Source of the DNA: Prosthecobacter sp.
GTDB lineage: Bacteria; Verrucomicrobiota; Verrucomicrobiia; Verrucomicrobiales; Verrucomicrobiaceae
Length of the DNA stretch: 60,035 bases
Direction of reading: 5' to 3'
Assembly (NCBI RefSeq): GCF_020439865.1
Contig: NZ_JAGRPF010000052.1
Coordinates: forward strand, 1-60,035
The notes below the pieces were generated by a model. That model worked only from the letters and a program-made list of their open reading frames with translations. It was not told the origin of the DNA and ran no database searches. Position numbers and translations under genes: made by a program. Positions within the stretch are counted from its first letter, which is position 1. Every line of letters begins with the position of its first letter. Shown piece by piece: positions 50,835-60,034 of the stretch.

Positions 50835-52898
50835 ATGCTGCGCCTCCTCGCGTTTCTAACGCTTGGCGTCGGCGGCATCTCTGCCCAGCAGGTGACCACT
50901 CGTTCGGATAACGTAGCGAAGGAGCTCAATGAGTGGTTTGTCAACGGCACGGCGGCCGGACTCAAGGCAATCACCTATGAAAACCGTGACGGCCAGCATT
51001 CGCCGTTAAACACCGCGCTCTATCCGCAGCTTCAGGTCTTCAAAGGTGCCGCAAACGAAAAGGGAGCCGCCACGCATCTGCGTGCTCAGCCGACGATTGG
51101 CAACTGTTCCATGGCCTCCGCGGCCACACAGCTTGGCTGCCTCCCTAGACTTTACATGATGGATCCCGGCGGCTCTCGTTTTCTTGCCCAGCAGTATCTC
51201 GCCAACAATCTCTTCATCTATCCTGAACACCAGGACTACGACATCGGCGCCAACGGCGTCGGTGGCTACGGCGACATGCTGCCGGCGAACACTCCCTGCC
51301 TGATCATCTCGCAGGGTTCCTCTTTCTCCGACCAGCCCTTCCTTCAGGCCCTGCTCTCTGCCACCGCTGCCTTCCCGCCGGACACGCAGAAACTGCTCAT
51401 CGAAAAGCACCTGCTGATGCCCACGCTGCAGTCCGTTTTTCGCCGCTCAAACAAAATGGTCCAGACGCCGGAAGACTACTTCACCGGAAAGGCGCATCCG
51501 CCCGTCTTTGATGGCACGCTGATCGACGAGGAGAAAATGGTGCGCATTGCCCATGAGATGACACCTGAGAAAATCCCGGCGCTCGCAGTGTTGCACGTCA
51601 TTGAGGAAACCCAGATTGAAGAGGGCAAAAACTACTTTGAACTTCCAACCTCTCATCCTTGGAAGCTCGCCGACACGCCGGTTTTCATTTCGCGCATCCT
51701 GCGTGGCAACGAGGCGGAGCACGGCATGCTCATCGGTTTCGAGAAAACCCTCAGCCTGGTCAAGGCTCCGCTGCAGATGCGCGCCACCATTCTGCAGGGT
51801 GATCCGCGTTTTGTTCACATCGATTCCGAGCCCGGCGGCAATGTCATGCGTCTTCGGGTGCGGTGGGCTCCTCCTGTCATCGCCGCCACGGGAATCCGCA
51901 GTCATCGCATTGACATCGGTGTCTTTGCCGACAACGGCGCCAGCATCAGCGCACCCGCCATCATCAGCTTCTACATGCTGCCCAACGAGATGCATTTCTA
52001 CGACTCGAAGGGGCGTGTTTCGGAAGTCCATTATCAAACGCACAACCCCGACTTCGGACTTCCGCCCACCGACACCGATCCGCGCTGGGTGAAGATATTC
52101 CTCGCCTTCAGTTTAAAAGACAACGATCTCCGCGGCCGTCTGCTCGATCAGATCCTCACACCTGCCGAACGCGGCGGGCTGCAGGGGCGCTACCTGGCGC
52201 TCAAACCGCAGCTTGATGCCCTGACCGCCGCCGAACAAGATGACCAGCGCAAAGAGGAGGCCGCCAAGATGCGCACCAAACTCGGCGAGTCCATTCACCT
52301 CGCTCTCAAGGCCAGTGTTGCCGACAAGTCCGACCTGACCGTTCGTGCTGCCATTGAGAAGGTTCTCAATGTCATCGGCAATTTCCATGCCTTCTATCTG
52401 GGTTCGCAGCGTGAACTCGAAGCTCTCGCGGCCGCCTCGACAAAGTCATCGGCAGTCGCCGATGTTCGCGCGGAGATTCATCGCCTCACCATGCAGGGCG
52501 TTTTGATCGAGACAGCGTCAGGGCAGGTGGACACCATGTCTCCGCCGGACAAGCTTTCGTTGGGTGAACGTTACATGCTTCGCGGCCTCAATCTCACGCT
52601 GCTCAGCCAGGTGCTGTTCCCCGAGGTTCTCGATCGCTCCACCGCTCCCGCCTACGTCAGCCCGCGCCTCACCACGCCCAAGCAATGGCGTGATGTCTAT
52701 CGTTACGATCCTGATTCGGGCAAACTCCTCGGCTGGATTCGCTACACCAAGGCGCGCCTTTTCAACTTCGACGCCGAAGGCCGCTTTCTGCCCGACGGGC
52801 CTGGAGGCAAGGCGGTTCCCGTCGTGTATTTGATGGACGACAACGGCACTCTCACGTGGCAGCCCCAGGCTGCGCCCGCGGTCGTTTCGCCGAAGTGA
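50835..52898 (+). CDS. Large secreted protein of unknown function
   Basis: About 687 residues from the ATG at 50835 (MLRLLAFLTLGVGGISAQ, a signal peptide); a GTG at 50811 is the alternative. I do not recognise a family. The N-terminal half has aromatic and acidic stretches (FIYPEHQDYDIGANGVGGYG, FPPDTQKLLIEKHLLMPTLQ). Residues ~470-560 are helical and charged (ALTAAEQDDQRKEEAAKMRT). The C-terminus ends in VVYLMDDNGTLTWQ. It lies 80 bases after the PAS kinase and is convergent with the lipoprotein gene that follows. Probably periplasmic or outer-membrane associated. Confidence 0.75.
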   Translation: MLRLLAFLTLGVGGISAQQVTTRSDNVAKELNEWFVNGTAAGLKAITYENRDGQHSPLNTALYPQLQVFKGAANEKGAATHLRAQPTIGNCSMASAATQLGCLPRLYMMDPGGSRFLAQQYLANNLFIYPEHQDYDIGANGVGGYGDMLPANTPCLIISQGSSFSDQPFLQALLSATAAFPPDTQKLLIEKHLLMPTLQSVFRRSNKMVQTPEDYFTGKAHPPVFDGTLIDEEKMVRIAHEMTPEKIPALAVLHVIEETQIEEGKNYFELPTSHPWKLADTPVFISRILRGNEAEHGMLIGFEKTLSLVKAPLQMRATILQGDPRFVHIDSEPGGNVMRLRVRWAPPVIAATGIRSHRIDIGVFADNGASISAPAIISFYMLPNEMHFYDSKGRVSEVHYQTHNPDFGLPPTDTDPRWVKIFLAFSLKDNDLRGRLLDQILTPAERGGLQGRYLALKPQLDALTAAEQDDQRKEEAAKMRTKLGESIHLALKASVADKSDLTVRAAIEKVLNVIGNFHAFYLGSQRELEALAAASTKSSAVADVRAEIHRLTMQGVLIETASGQVDTMSPPDKLSLGERYMLRGLNLTLLSQVLFPEVLDRSTAPAYVSPRLTTPKQWRDVYRYDPDSGKLLGWIRYTKARLFNFDAEGRFLPDGPGGKAVPVVYLMDDNGTLTWQPQAAPAVVSPK

Positions 52899-52914
52899 AT
52901 CGGCGACCGTTTCG

Positions 52915-55017
52915 TCAGTCGTAGCTCAGCACGTCGTGCATTTCCCACGAAAGCGAGCCTCTTCCCATCCCTTCCTCGCTCCACAGTCGCAGCTGCATCG
53001 GCCCGAACGGTTCCAGCCATTTCAGCATCGGCTTCAAACTCTCCGCACCTCCGTTTTGCGCGCGCGCCTTGGCAAATAGAGTTAGAAACTCCCGCAGCTT
53101 CGTGAAGCTCACCTTCATTCGCATGCCTACGGCCAATGGCAGTCCAGGCCGCTTGAGGCTTTCCGCCATTTGAACCTGCTGTTTCCGCGATGTGCCCAGC
53201 AGAAACAGTTTTTCGTCCAGAGAAACGCAAGGCACCAGCTCTTCCGATCCAACCGGCAGTTCATAATAATAGCTCGTGAGATCGCCGCTGTGTTTGGTCT
53301 TCGCTGGTGGCAGTTCGATGGGTTGTGGCGCGGGCACCTGCTTCAGCAGCTTTTGCAACGCCGCCTCCATGTTCTGCCATGACACGCCCATCAGTGCGCG
53401 GTTCTTGATCTCATGCACCATCGCCAGACGTGGCAGGGGCACCGCTTCTCCACCCGGTGGCAGTCCTGGCAGCAGCGGCATTTTTCCGCCGACATCGAGA
53501 ACAATCGCTCCGTCCCTTCCGAGCGCCTTCTGCCAGACCGTTTTCGTCCCGTCATAGACGTCGATCACAGGAGGCAGCACCGCTTGATCTACCAGCTTGA
53601 AAAGCTCGGCCGACTTTTCTCCGCCCACGCCTGCTTTGATCAGTTCGTGGGTCGTCGCATGGGCGGCGCGCATCCAGGCTTCAAAATAAGCTCTTCCGGT
53701 TCCCGTCGTCGATCCTTGCCCGCTCAGACCGAACACCACTTCAGGATCATCCAGCAAGGCAGAGAACTGTGACGTTTGGGCAAGTGCCGGCAGGTCTGCC
53801 TTCGCCAGTCCTCCGGAAATGTCCGCATGCAGTCCGCGGTCCCACCACGCCACGACCGCGGCGTTCGTGTGTTCGTGATGGTAAAACGCGCGCTCTGCCG
53901 CCGCCAGTTCGATCGCCTGTGGCTCCAGCGCCCGCGCAGCTCCCGCAAACAGCGTCTCCGATTGCAAACCCGCCAGCAGTCCGCGCACGATGGGTTGAAA
54001 CGGCTGGTCCGATTGCAGGACATCCCAAAACACACCGTCCCAACACGCGATCAATCCGAGGCTCCTCATCGCATTCGCATCCAGCTTCCGCATCTCCGGC
54101 CGTGACAGGATCGAATCCTCCACCGAGTTCGCTAGCCGGATTTGCTCTTTCGATTTTGCCACCGCGAAAAACGCACGCTCTTTGCCGAGGCCGAGAGCCA
54201 GCACCCATCGTTTGCGCGCCAGCACATCGAGTCCACGGGTGATCCGGTCCTTCATTTCCGGAGCGATGCCGGGCATCGTCTTCGTCAGCGATTCCATCCA
54301 TTCCCGTCGGCGCTCAGTCGTCAGAACTTGATCCATCGCGATCTCATTTACCGTGATCTGCTCGCCCTGGGTCGTCACGATGCGGGACTGGGGCGCATCT
54401 CCCAGCCAGTCAGAGAGATGAAGCTGATCGCTGAACCATTTCAGCACCTCCTCCGGTTTCGGTGACGCCACACCGATCATCACCGGCGGCATTTCGAAAC
54501 GCTCCAGCAACAGGATGAGCGCCTCCAGCACCGCCGGATCCCGCAGCGCCACTTCCATCAGCTTCTTCACGTCAAAACTCGTGCCCAGACCCGCGAGAAC
54601 TCCGCCGCTCATCATGCCGCGGTAAGCCGTTTCGTTGTAGAGATCGTTCAACTGCCGCAACTGCGCGAGGCTCTTCACGCTCTCATGGCCGAAAGCCAGA
54701 AACGCTTCGTTTACCACGACGTCGTGGGCTGCTGCGGGCGTTGGCGCCTTGTCTTCTGCAAACGCCGCCGTCTGGGCCCACCAGCGCGATGCCTTTAACG
54801 CCTCCACGTGCTCTTTCAGTTGCACGCTGCACACACAAAACTCCACATCGCCCGAAACTCGTTCGGCCAGCCCCAGCATTGCCGCCTCGGTCATCAAAGT
54901 CGGCTTCACCACAACGGGTGTCTCATTCTTCGCCTTCAGCAGCCCCGTCTTCTTCTTGCCGCAGCCGCAAATCAGCAGCGTCGTGAGCAAGAGGAAGGTG
55001 GCGGATCTCATGGGCAT
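52915..55017 (-). CDS. Large lipoprotein of unknown function
   Basis: 700 residues. The start MPMRSATFLLLTTLLICGC gives a lipobox, followed by a lysine patch. The body mixes helices and strands without a signature I recognise (LALGLGKERAFFAVAKSKEQ, LTSYYYELPVGSEELVPCVS, SLDEKLFLLGTSRKQQVQMA). The latter phrases loosely recall DUF3352-type proteins. It starts 6 bases after the yebC stop on the same strand, so the two are probably cotranscribed. It is convergent with the secreted protein on the other side. Confidence 0.72.
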   Translation of the reverse strand: MPMRSATFLLLTTLLICGCGKKKTGLLKAKNETPVVVKPTLMTEAAMLGLAERVSGDVEFCVCSVQLKEHVEALKASRWWAQTAAFAEDKAPTPAAAHDVVVNEAFLAFGHESVKSLAQLRQLNDLYNETAYRGMMSGGVLAGLGTSFDVKKLMEVALRDPAVLEALILLLERFEMPPVMIGVASPKPEEVLKWFSDQLHLSDWLGDAPQSRIVTTQGEQITVNEIAMDQVLTTERRREWMESLTKTMPGIAPEMKDRITRGLDVLARKRWVLALGLGKERAFFAVAKSKEQIRLANSVEDSILSRPEMRKLDANAMRSLGLIACWDGVFWDVLQSDQPFQPIVRGLLAGLQSETLFAGAARALEPQAIELAAAERAFYHHEHTNAAVVAWWDRGLHADISGGLAKADLPALAQTSQFSALLDDPEVVFGLSGQGSTTGTGRAYFEAWMRAAHATTHELIKAGVGGEKSAELFKLVDQAVLPPVIDVYDGTKTVWQKALGRDGAIVLDVGGKMPLLPGLPPGGEAVPLPRLAMVHEIKNRALMGVSWQNMEAALQKLLKQVPAPQPIELPPAKTKHSGDLTSYYYELPVGSEELVPCVSLDEKLFLLGTSRKQQVQMAESLKRPGLPLAVGMRMKVSFTKLREFLTLFAKARAQNGGAESLKPMLKWLEPFGPMQLRLWSEEGMGRGSLSWEMHDVLSYD

Positions 55018-55023
55018 TCGTCG

Positions 55024-55740
55024 TTACTTCAGCGCCGCATACACCCGGTGCACATCGTCATGTCCATCCAGTGTCTGCAGGAAATCCGTCACCTCATCGC
55101 GCTGCTCATTGGTCAGTTCAGGGTACTCCTTCGGCTGATAGCTCATCTCCGAAGTCGTTACCTGCCACCCTGCCGCCTTCAGCGCTTTCGTCACCGCGTC
55201 CAGCGTGCTCGTCTGCGTAAAAAACCGCGCTCCGATGTGCCCTGCCGCCTCTTCGTCGTCGACTTCCATCGGCTCCACATTTTCCGCTTCCGCTTCGAGC
55301 GCGGCGACCTCGATGTCGAGTGACTTGTCCGCATGGTGCGCCTCGACGAGGCCCACGTGGTCAAACATCCACATCACCTTGCCCATGCTGCCGGCACGGA
55401 AGAGCACCTTGATCTCCGAGTTCGTGCGGTTGTTGTTGTCCGTGAGACATTCCACGATCACCGGCACGCGGTGCGGGGTGAAGCCCTCGTAAATGGTCGT
55501 CTCATACTGCACGGCGTCCGGTCCGGTGCCCGAGCCCTTCGCGATCGCGCGCTCGATCGTGTCGCGTGTCACGCTCTGCTTCTTCGCATTCGCCACCGCT
55601 GCCGCCAGGCGTGCGTTGTATTCCGGATGCGGTCCGCCCAGCTTGGCCGCCACCTGGATTTCACGCACGAGCTTGCCCGTGATCTTGCCCTTCTGGTCTG
55701 CGGCCATTTCCCGCCATTTCTGTTTCCATTGTGCGCCCAT
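55024..55740 (-). CDS. yebC: YebC/PmpR family regulator
   Basis: 238 residues, complete. It opens MGAQWKQKWREMAADQKGKI with the family's VREIQVAAKLGGPHPEYNAR, ERAIAKGSGTG, VPVIVECLTDNNNRTNSEIK and LVEAHHADKSLDIEVAALEA stretches. Members act as transcription regulators, or in mitochondria and some bacteria as translational aids at difficult sequences. The usual start 'MAGHSKW' is altered to MGAQWKQKW. The lipoprotein gene follows 6 bases on. Confidence 0.94.
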   Translation of the reverse strand: MGAQWKQKWREMAADQKGKITGKLVREIQVAAKLGGPHPEYNARLAAAVANAKKQSVTRDTIERAIAKGSGTGPDAVQYETTIYEGFTPHRVPVIVECLTDNNNRTNSEIKVLFRAGSMGKVMWMFDHVGLVEAHHADKSLDIEVAALEAEAENVEPMEVDDEEAAGHIGARFFTQTSTLDAVTKALKAAGWQVTTSEMSYQPKEYPELTNEQRDEVTDFLQTLDGHDDVHRVYAALK

Positions 55741-55796
55741 GATGTGTGTCTTTCAGTTCAAAGTTCAGGCGCGCATCAAAGGTGGGAGCCGTGGGA

Positions 55797-56960
55797 ATGC
55801 AAGCCATGCTCGAAGAGCCCGGTTGCAACCTCCGCTGCCGTTCGCCAATGTCATGCCACATGTCCGAGGCAAAGGCATCCCAGCATCCGGCGCTTACGCT
55901 GAAGGAGCGCGTCGCCTGGTTCTGGGACTGGTTCAGCTCATGTGCGGACCGTCTCCACGCGACCCTCGAAGACAAGAAGGGCGCCGATCTTCAGGAGGAA
56001 ACCTCCGCCGTGGTGGAGGCATGGCTTCCGCACATGGCGTGGGTTTACGGACCCGGCGAAAACAACTCCGGTCACTCGTTCACGCTTTCCGGTGAGGCTG
56101 TTTTGGCGAAACAGTTCGTGGCCGAATACTGGCTCAGCCAGGCTCCCAAGATCGACGGATGGACCTTTTTCGCCTCCCGCCAGCCGTCGGACAGTTTCGA
56201 GGGCATCTCCCTCCATTTCGAAAAAGACGACGAAACCTTCAAGCCCATCGAGTTCTGGATCTTCCCCTACGTGAACAAGGACTCCGAAAAGATCGACATC
56301 TCGGTGTGGCATCCCAGCATCAAACGCCTGCCGGAAAAAGCCCGCTTCATGGCGCTGTTCCTCATGCTCGATGAACTGCTCGGCGAGCACGGCACGCAGA
56401 ACTGGATTGGTGAAATCAAATTCAGCGAGGATCAGCTTCGCCAGTCGATTCCCATCGCCGAACTGCGGGATTTGATCGATGAGACCCGGCAGGAACACGG
56501 CTGGAAAAAATATCCGCCCACGGAGGCTTACACCAGTTATCGGCTGAAGGAACAGGGCGGCGACTGGCTGCGCAGCGACACTGTGGCAGGTTCATCACGC
56601 CTATTCCGCCTTCTCGGTGACTACGTCGACGCAGAGGGTCCCTGCGAGCACCCGCTGCCTGATGTCGGTGTCGATTTCGTCTTCGTGGCCATTCCGACCG
56701 CGCACTTTCCCCAAGGCGCCCAGGTCGCAGCTCGCGGCGAGATTGAAGACGACCTCATAGCCGCTCTTGAAGCCGACGCCTCCGGCATCTCCCTCGGCGG
56801 TGCGACGGGTCACAAGCACTGCTACATCGACCTCGCCCTCTACGACGGCGACCGCAGCCTCGAGATCGTCAAACGCGTGCTGCGCAAACACCGCGTGCCG
56901 AAGCAGACCGAGATCCATTTCTTCACCACAGATCGAGGGGAACAGGCCATTTCGGTTTAA
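55797..56960 (+). CDS. Two-domain cytoplasmic protein of unknown function
   Basis: About 387 residues from the ATG at 55797, chosen because GGGAG lies 8 bases upstream; ATGs at 55806 and 55860 are alternatives. The first domain (~25-200) contains ERVAWFWDWFSSCADRL, FWIFPYVNKDSEKIDISVWH and FMALFLMLDELLGEHGTQNW. The second (~215-387) contains VDFVFVAIPTAHFPQGAQVA, GGATGHKHCYIDLALYDGDR and a final strand. No signal peptide. I recognise no family with confidence. It is divergent from yebC with only a 56-base gap. Confidence 0.75.
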   Translation: MQAMLEEPGCNLRCRSPMSCHMSEAKASQHPALTLKERVAWFWDWFSSCADRLHATLEDKKGADLQEETSAVVEAWLPHMAWVYGPGENNSGHSFTLSGEAVLAKQFVAEYWLSQAPKIDGWTFFASRQPSDSFEGISLHFEKDDETFKPIEFWIFPYVNKDSEKIDISVWHPSIKRLPEKARFMALFLMLDELLGEHGTQNWIGEIKFSEDQLRQSIPIAELRDLIDETRQEHGWKKYPPTEAYTSYRLKEQGGDWLRSDTVAGSSRLFRLLGDYVDAEGPCEHPLPDVGVDFVFVAIPTAHFPQGAQVAARGEIEDDLIAALEADASGISLGGATGHKHCYIDLALYDGDRSLEIVKRVLRKHRVPKQTEIHFFTTDRGEQAISV

Positions 56961-56990
56961 AACGACTGCTCACAAAACCGCGCCACTTCA

Positions 56991-57932
56991 TTACGGCACC
57001 GCCTTGATTCGCAGCTTGTACCAGCGTGAACCGCCTTCTGGATCACGAATGGTCACCACAAAATGATCGTCTTTGACGGAGCTGACGACGGGCGTGCGCG
57101 TCTCGTTTTTGCCGAACCGCTTTTTGGAAACGCTCACCGTTTCGACGATGACTTTCGGAGCGGTGGTCTTGATGGCATAGACATCACTGGTGTCAGGGCC
57201 GCGGTCACCTTCGAGGCGCCAGTTCGGTTTCCAGCGGCTGCCGTTCACATAGGTGGCTTCATTGGCACCTTCATGCTTCCCAGGCTTGGCCTCGCCGCCC
57301 GGCACCATCCAGTAGATGCCTTCCTTGGTGACGTGCAACTGACTGCCGCCGTCGATCAAGGCTTCCACGGTGAACTCGGTGACGGATTCCTCACGGCCGC
57401 CGGGCGTCTGCTTTGGCGGTGACAGCAGGTCTGTTTCTTCACGTAGTTCGCGGATTTTCGCCTCGGTCGCATTCGCACCCGCCAGGTCTCCCAGCTTGAG
57501 CAAGTCCACCTTCACCTTGTCGAGCCGTGGAATGAACAACTGGTTCAGGCCGCAGATCCCTGCGAAGGCCTTGTTCACGTGATCCTTCAGCACAGTTACG
57601 GCTGCGGACGGCAGCTTTTCTGGTGGGTTCGCCTTCTCTGGCGAAGTGACCGGAAGCGTGGCGATGAGCTGGTTGATCGCATTCGCTTCTTCGAGTTTTC
57701 CTGCCTGCATCTGGTCCTTGAGCACTTCCTCCAGTTGCGTTTTCGCCTGGCTTTTAAGGCGGCCCAGTCCTTCGTCCCTTTTGGCATCGTATTCGGCGAT
57801 CTCAAGGGCCAGAGCCGCAGGTAGCACCACTTTGGGTGATTCCTTGGCCGCTGCCTGTCCGGGGGGCGTCTGTTGGGCCGAAGCCATGCATGACAAGAGC
57901 AGAGTGGCACATGGAATGAAAAACGATTTCAT
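56991..57932 (-). CDS. Secreted coiled-coil protein with beta domain (paralogue of 36611-37600)
   Basis: 313 residues from the ATG at 57932 (MKSFFIPCATLLLSCMASAQ, a signal peptide, possibly a lipobox Cys). Residues ~35-150 are helical and charged (LGRLKSQAKTQLEEVLKDQM, AGKLEEANAINQLIATLP), the same pattern as the protein at 36611-37600. Residues ~165-313 form a beta-rich domain (LHVTKEGIYWMVPGGEAKPG, VYAIKTTAPKVIVETVSVSK, WYKLRIKAVP) resembling a carbohydrate-binding sandwich. Role unknown. Confidence 0.72.
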   Translation of the reverse strand: MKSFFIPCATLLLSCMASAQQTPPGQAAAKESPKVVLPAALALEIAEYDAKRDEGLGRLKSQAKTQLEEVLKDQMQAGKLEEANAINQLIATLPVTSPEKANPPEKLPSAAVTVLKDHVNKAFAGICGLNQLFIPRLDKVKVDLLKLGDLAGANATEAKIRELREETDLLSPPKQTPGGREESVTEFTVEALIDGGSQLHVTKEGIYWMVPGGEAKPGKHEGANEATYVNGSRWKPNWRLEGDRGPDTSDVYAIKTTAPKVIVETVSVSKKRFGKNETRTPVVSSVKDDHFVVTIRDPEGGSRWYKLRIKAVP

Positions 57933-58065
57933 GACGGATGGTGTGACGGTCATCCTGACTGTTTGGCACGGAACGGGGGCAGGCAATCATAAACTCACCG
58001 CGACCCGGCTCACTAAGGCAGGACCGTCGTCAAAAGGTGTTAGAGGTGAACTAAGAGCAGACCAT

Positions 58066-58800
58066 TCAAATCGCATCCCACCACACACACCAGCGCTTGT
58101 GCTCTTTGTCTGTGATCACAAAGCCGGGACCAAATGGTCCCCTTTCGGCATCTTTGTCAGCCATCCAGAAATAGACCTCATGAGCGCTCCATGCGGAGTC
58201 CTTGGAGAAACGTTGAATGGCCTTCTCAACAGGCACCCGAGATGAGATGTGCTCAGACACGGGCGGAGGTTCCAAAACCCAGCCTCGAGCGCGGACAAGC
58301 GCATCGAACTGTTCCGGGGTGCCCTCGAACAACCAGAGATGCCTTTTGTCCTGCATTCCCCACCCATGCTCGGCGAGCAACATTCTTGCCCCAGCAGGCC
58401 AAGGTGCGCCGGTGATGCCCTCGAAGTATTTGGATTCGTTGGCAACAGTGGGAAATCTCCATGAGACAGCAGATGCGATCGCACTGCAAACAACGAACGC
58501 GGTGGGGAGCTGCATCAAGAAGCTGATGGTTTTGGCTTTCAGCTTCCGCCAGCGCCCGATCAGTACGAGCAGGCATTGGACGGGCACCAAGATAACAGCC
58601 AAAGGAATGACTCCGAATATGATGCCAGAGAAAACTAGAGCCATGATGACATGCGAAATCGTCATTGGCCCAAGGGTGAAGCGGCAAAGTTGCACTGCGG
58701 TGAAAGCCAGAGTGCATGAGGCCAATGAAATGACACCCATCATCCAAGGGCTCTCGATCCAACGACGTCTTGGAGTGGCCTCAACATTCTCGGTGCCCAT
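58066..58800 (-). CDS. Membrane protein of unknown function
   Basis: 244 residues from the ATG at 58800 (MGTENVEATPRRRWIESPWM); an in-frame ATG at 58836 is possible. Three or four membrane helices occupy the first ~110 residues (MMGVISLASCTLAFTAVQLC, IIFGVIPLAVILVPVQCLLV, AFVVCSAIASAVSW). A soluble C-terminal domain (~130-244) contains LWLFEGTPEQFDALVRARGW and WSAHEVYFWMADKDAERGPF. Not recognised. Base composition is less GC-biased than its neighbours, so recent acquisition is possible but unproven. Confidence 0.7.
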   Translation of the reverse strand: MGTENVEATPRRRWIESPWMMGVISLASCTLAFTAVQLCRFTLGPMTISHVIMALVFSGIIFGVIPLAVILVPVQCLLVLIGRWRKLKAKTISFLMQLPTAFVVCSAIASAVSWRFPTVANESKYFEGITGAPWPAGARMLLAEHGWGMQDKRHLWLFEGTPEQFDALVRARGWVLEPPPVSEHISSRVPVEKAIQRFSKDSAWSAHEVYFWMADKDAERGPFGPGFVITDKEHKRWCVWWDAI

Positions 58801-58901
58801 GGACAGCATCGTAAGGATCGCCCGGTTCGCTAACAATCACAAAAACCGCGTGCTGCGATTGGGTGCCAGTAGTCCGACAGGTATAGTTGCCCGTCCCAAT
58901 T

Positions 58902-59576
58902 TCACGGTTTGTCCTTGGACAAGTCTGGATAAGCCTTCTTGAAACGCCGCAACTCCTCCTTAGGAATCGGAACCTGTTCCAGCATGAATCGCTTCAACTC
59001 ACGGTCATTCAAGCCGATCCATGTGGCCGTCTCATACTGATCAGGATAGGCCACAAAGTAGTTCTCACAGGTCCAGCAAAGCGATGTTTGGAACAAGAGG
59101 TCGTCGTCCTTGAAAAAGCGAACCCCATGAACCGGCATGTGGCACGCAGCACCGCCGCCGTAATCTTCCCGAGTTCGCAGCAGGCGCTGAAAGTGTTGTA
59201 TGGCGAGCTTCGCGATGTCCGGTTTCGCATTCACCCGTCGGAGAATCCGCGTGGCTGACTTGTAAGGAGGAATGTCGAAGCGGTTCGCCTGCGGCAGCTT
59301 CTCCGGATCATCGGCCAGCTGAAAATCCAAAAAGAGAAGCTCCACGCGATTCGCATGTTGAAGAATGCTTGCCAGCCGCTCCCGGTAATCCGCTTCGATC
59401 ACCTTTTTGGCTTTGTCGAACTTCCGGTTGGCCGACAAACGTTCATCGCCTTCCGGCTGTGCGGGATTGGGTTTGACCCCGTCCGGCAGATCCAGCGGCT
59501 CCGCGCTGCGGAGGGATGATGCCAAAGCCAGTGCAAGGCCGGCCAAAGGAAGCAGACGCGAATTCATGGGCCTCAT
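58902..59576 (-). CDS. Secreted protein of unknown function
   Basis: About 224 residues from the ATG at 59576 or, three codons later, 59567 (MNSRLLPLAGLALALASSLR, a signal peptide). The mature protein is helical and charged (ANRKFDKAKKVIEADYRERL, VELLFLDFQLADDPEKLPQA, ILRRVNAKPDIAKLAIQHFQ). It has two isolated Cys pairs around ACHMPVHGV and LCWTCENYF. No family recognised. It starts just upstream of the stop of uvrA on the same strand, with a 38-base gap. Confidence 0.7.
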   Translation of the reverse strand: MRPMNSRLLPLAGLALALASSLRSAEPLDLPDGVKPNPAQPEGDERLSANRKFDKAKKVIEADYRERLASILQHANRVELLFLDFQLADDPEKLPQANRFDIPPYKSATRILRRVNAKPDIAKLAIQHFQRLLRTREDYGGGAACHMPVHGVRFFKDDDLLFQTSLCWTCENYFVAYPDQYETATWIGLNDRELKRFMLEQVPIPKEELRRFKKAYPDLSKDKP

Positions 59577-59614
59577 GGTTGGACGATTATGCCGCCATCC
59601 TCGGCGCCAAGTCA

Positions 59615-60034
59615 TCACAAAAACCGCGCCGTCTGGCTCTGCTTGCACTTCTTCACCTGCTCCGGTGTTCCGGCGGCCACAACTTTGCCGCCTTCGCTTC
59701 CGGCTTCGGGACCGATGTCGATGAGGTAGTCGGCTTCGGCGTAAACGTCGGGGTGGTGCTCGATGACGACGACGGTGTGGCCTTCATCGACGAGGCGGTG
59801 GAGGACGTCGATGAGTTTGGCGACGTCCTGGATGTGCAGGCCGATGGTCGGTTCTTCGATGAGATAGAGGTTTCGCTTCCCGGCTTTTTGAATGCCTTTG
59901 AGCTGCTCTTTGATGGTTTTGCCGTCACCACTACGGAGTTCGGTGACGAGCTTGATGCGCTGCGCCTTGCCGCCGCTGTGCGTAGGGTTGGGCTGGCCGT
60001 GTTGAACGTAGCCGAGACCGGGGTCGGCGAGAAG
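59615..60034 (-). CDS. uvrA: Excinuclease ABC subunit A, C-terminal part (partial)
   Basis: The frame is open to the window edge and ends at 59615; 139 residues are visible. It reads [20 protein letters not shown], then [40 protein letters not shown] and [20 protein letters not shown], which is the C-terminal ABC half of UvrA. The ABC signature is HSGGKAQR instead of LSGGEAQR, and Walker B ends IEEP instead of LDEP. There is a ~15-residue insert between them. Similar divergent UvrA forms exist in PVC bacteria, but I cannot confirm this here. Confidence 0.88.
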   Translation of the reverse strand, partial: LLADPGLGYVQHGQPNPTHSGGKAQRIKLVTELRSGDGKTIKEQLKGIQKAGKRNLYLIEEPTIGLHIQDVAKLIDVLHRLVDEGHTVVVIEHHPDVYAEADYLIDIGPEAGSEGGKVVAAGTPEQVKKCKQSQTARFL

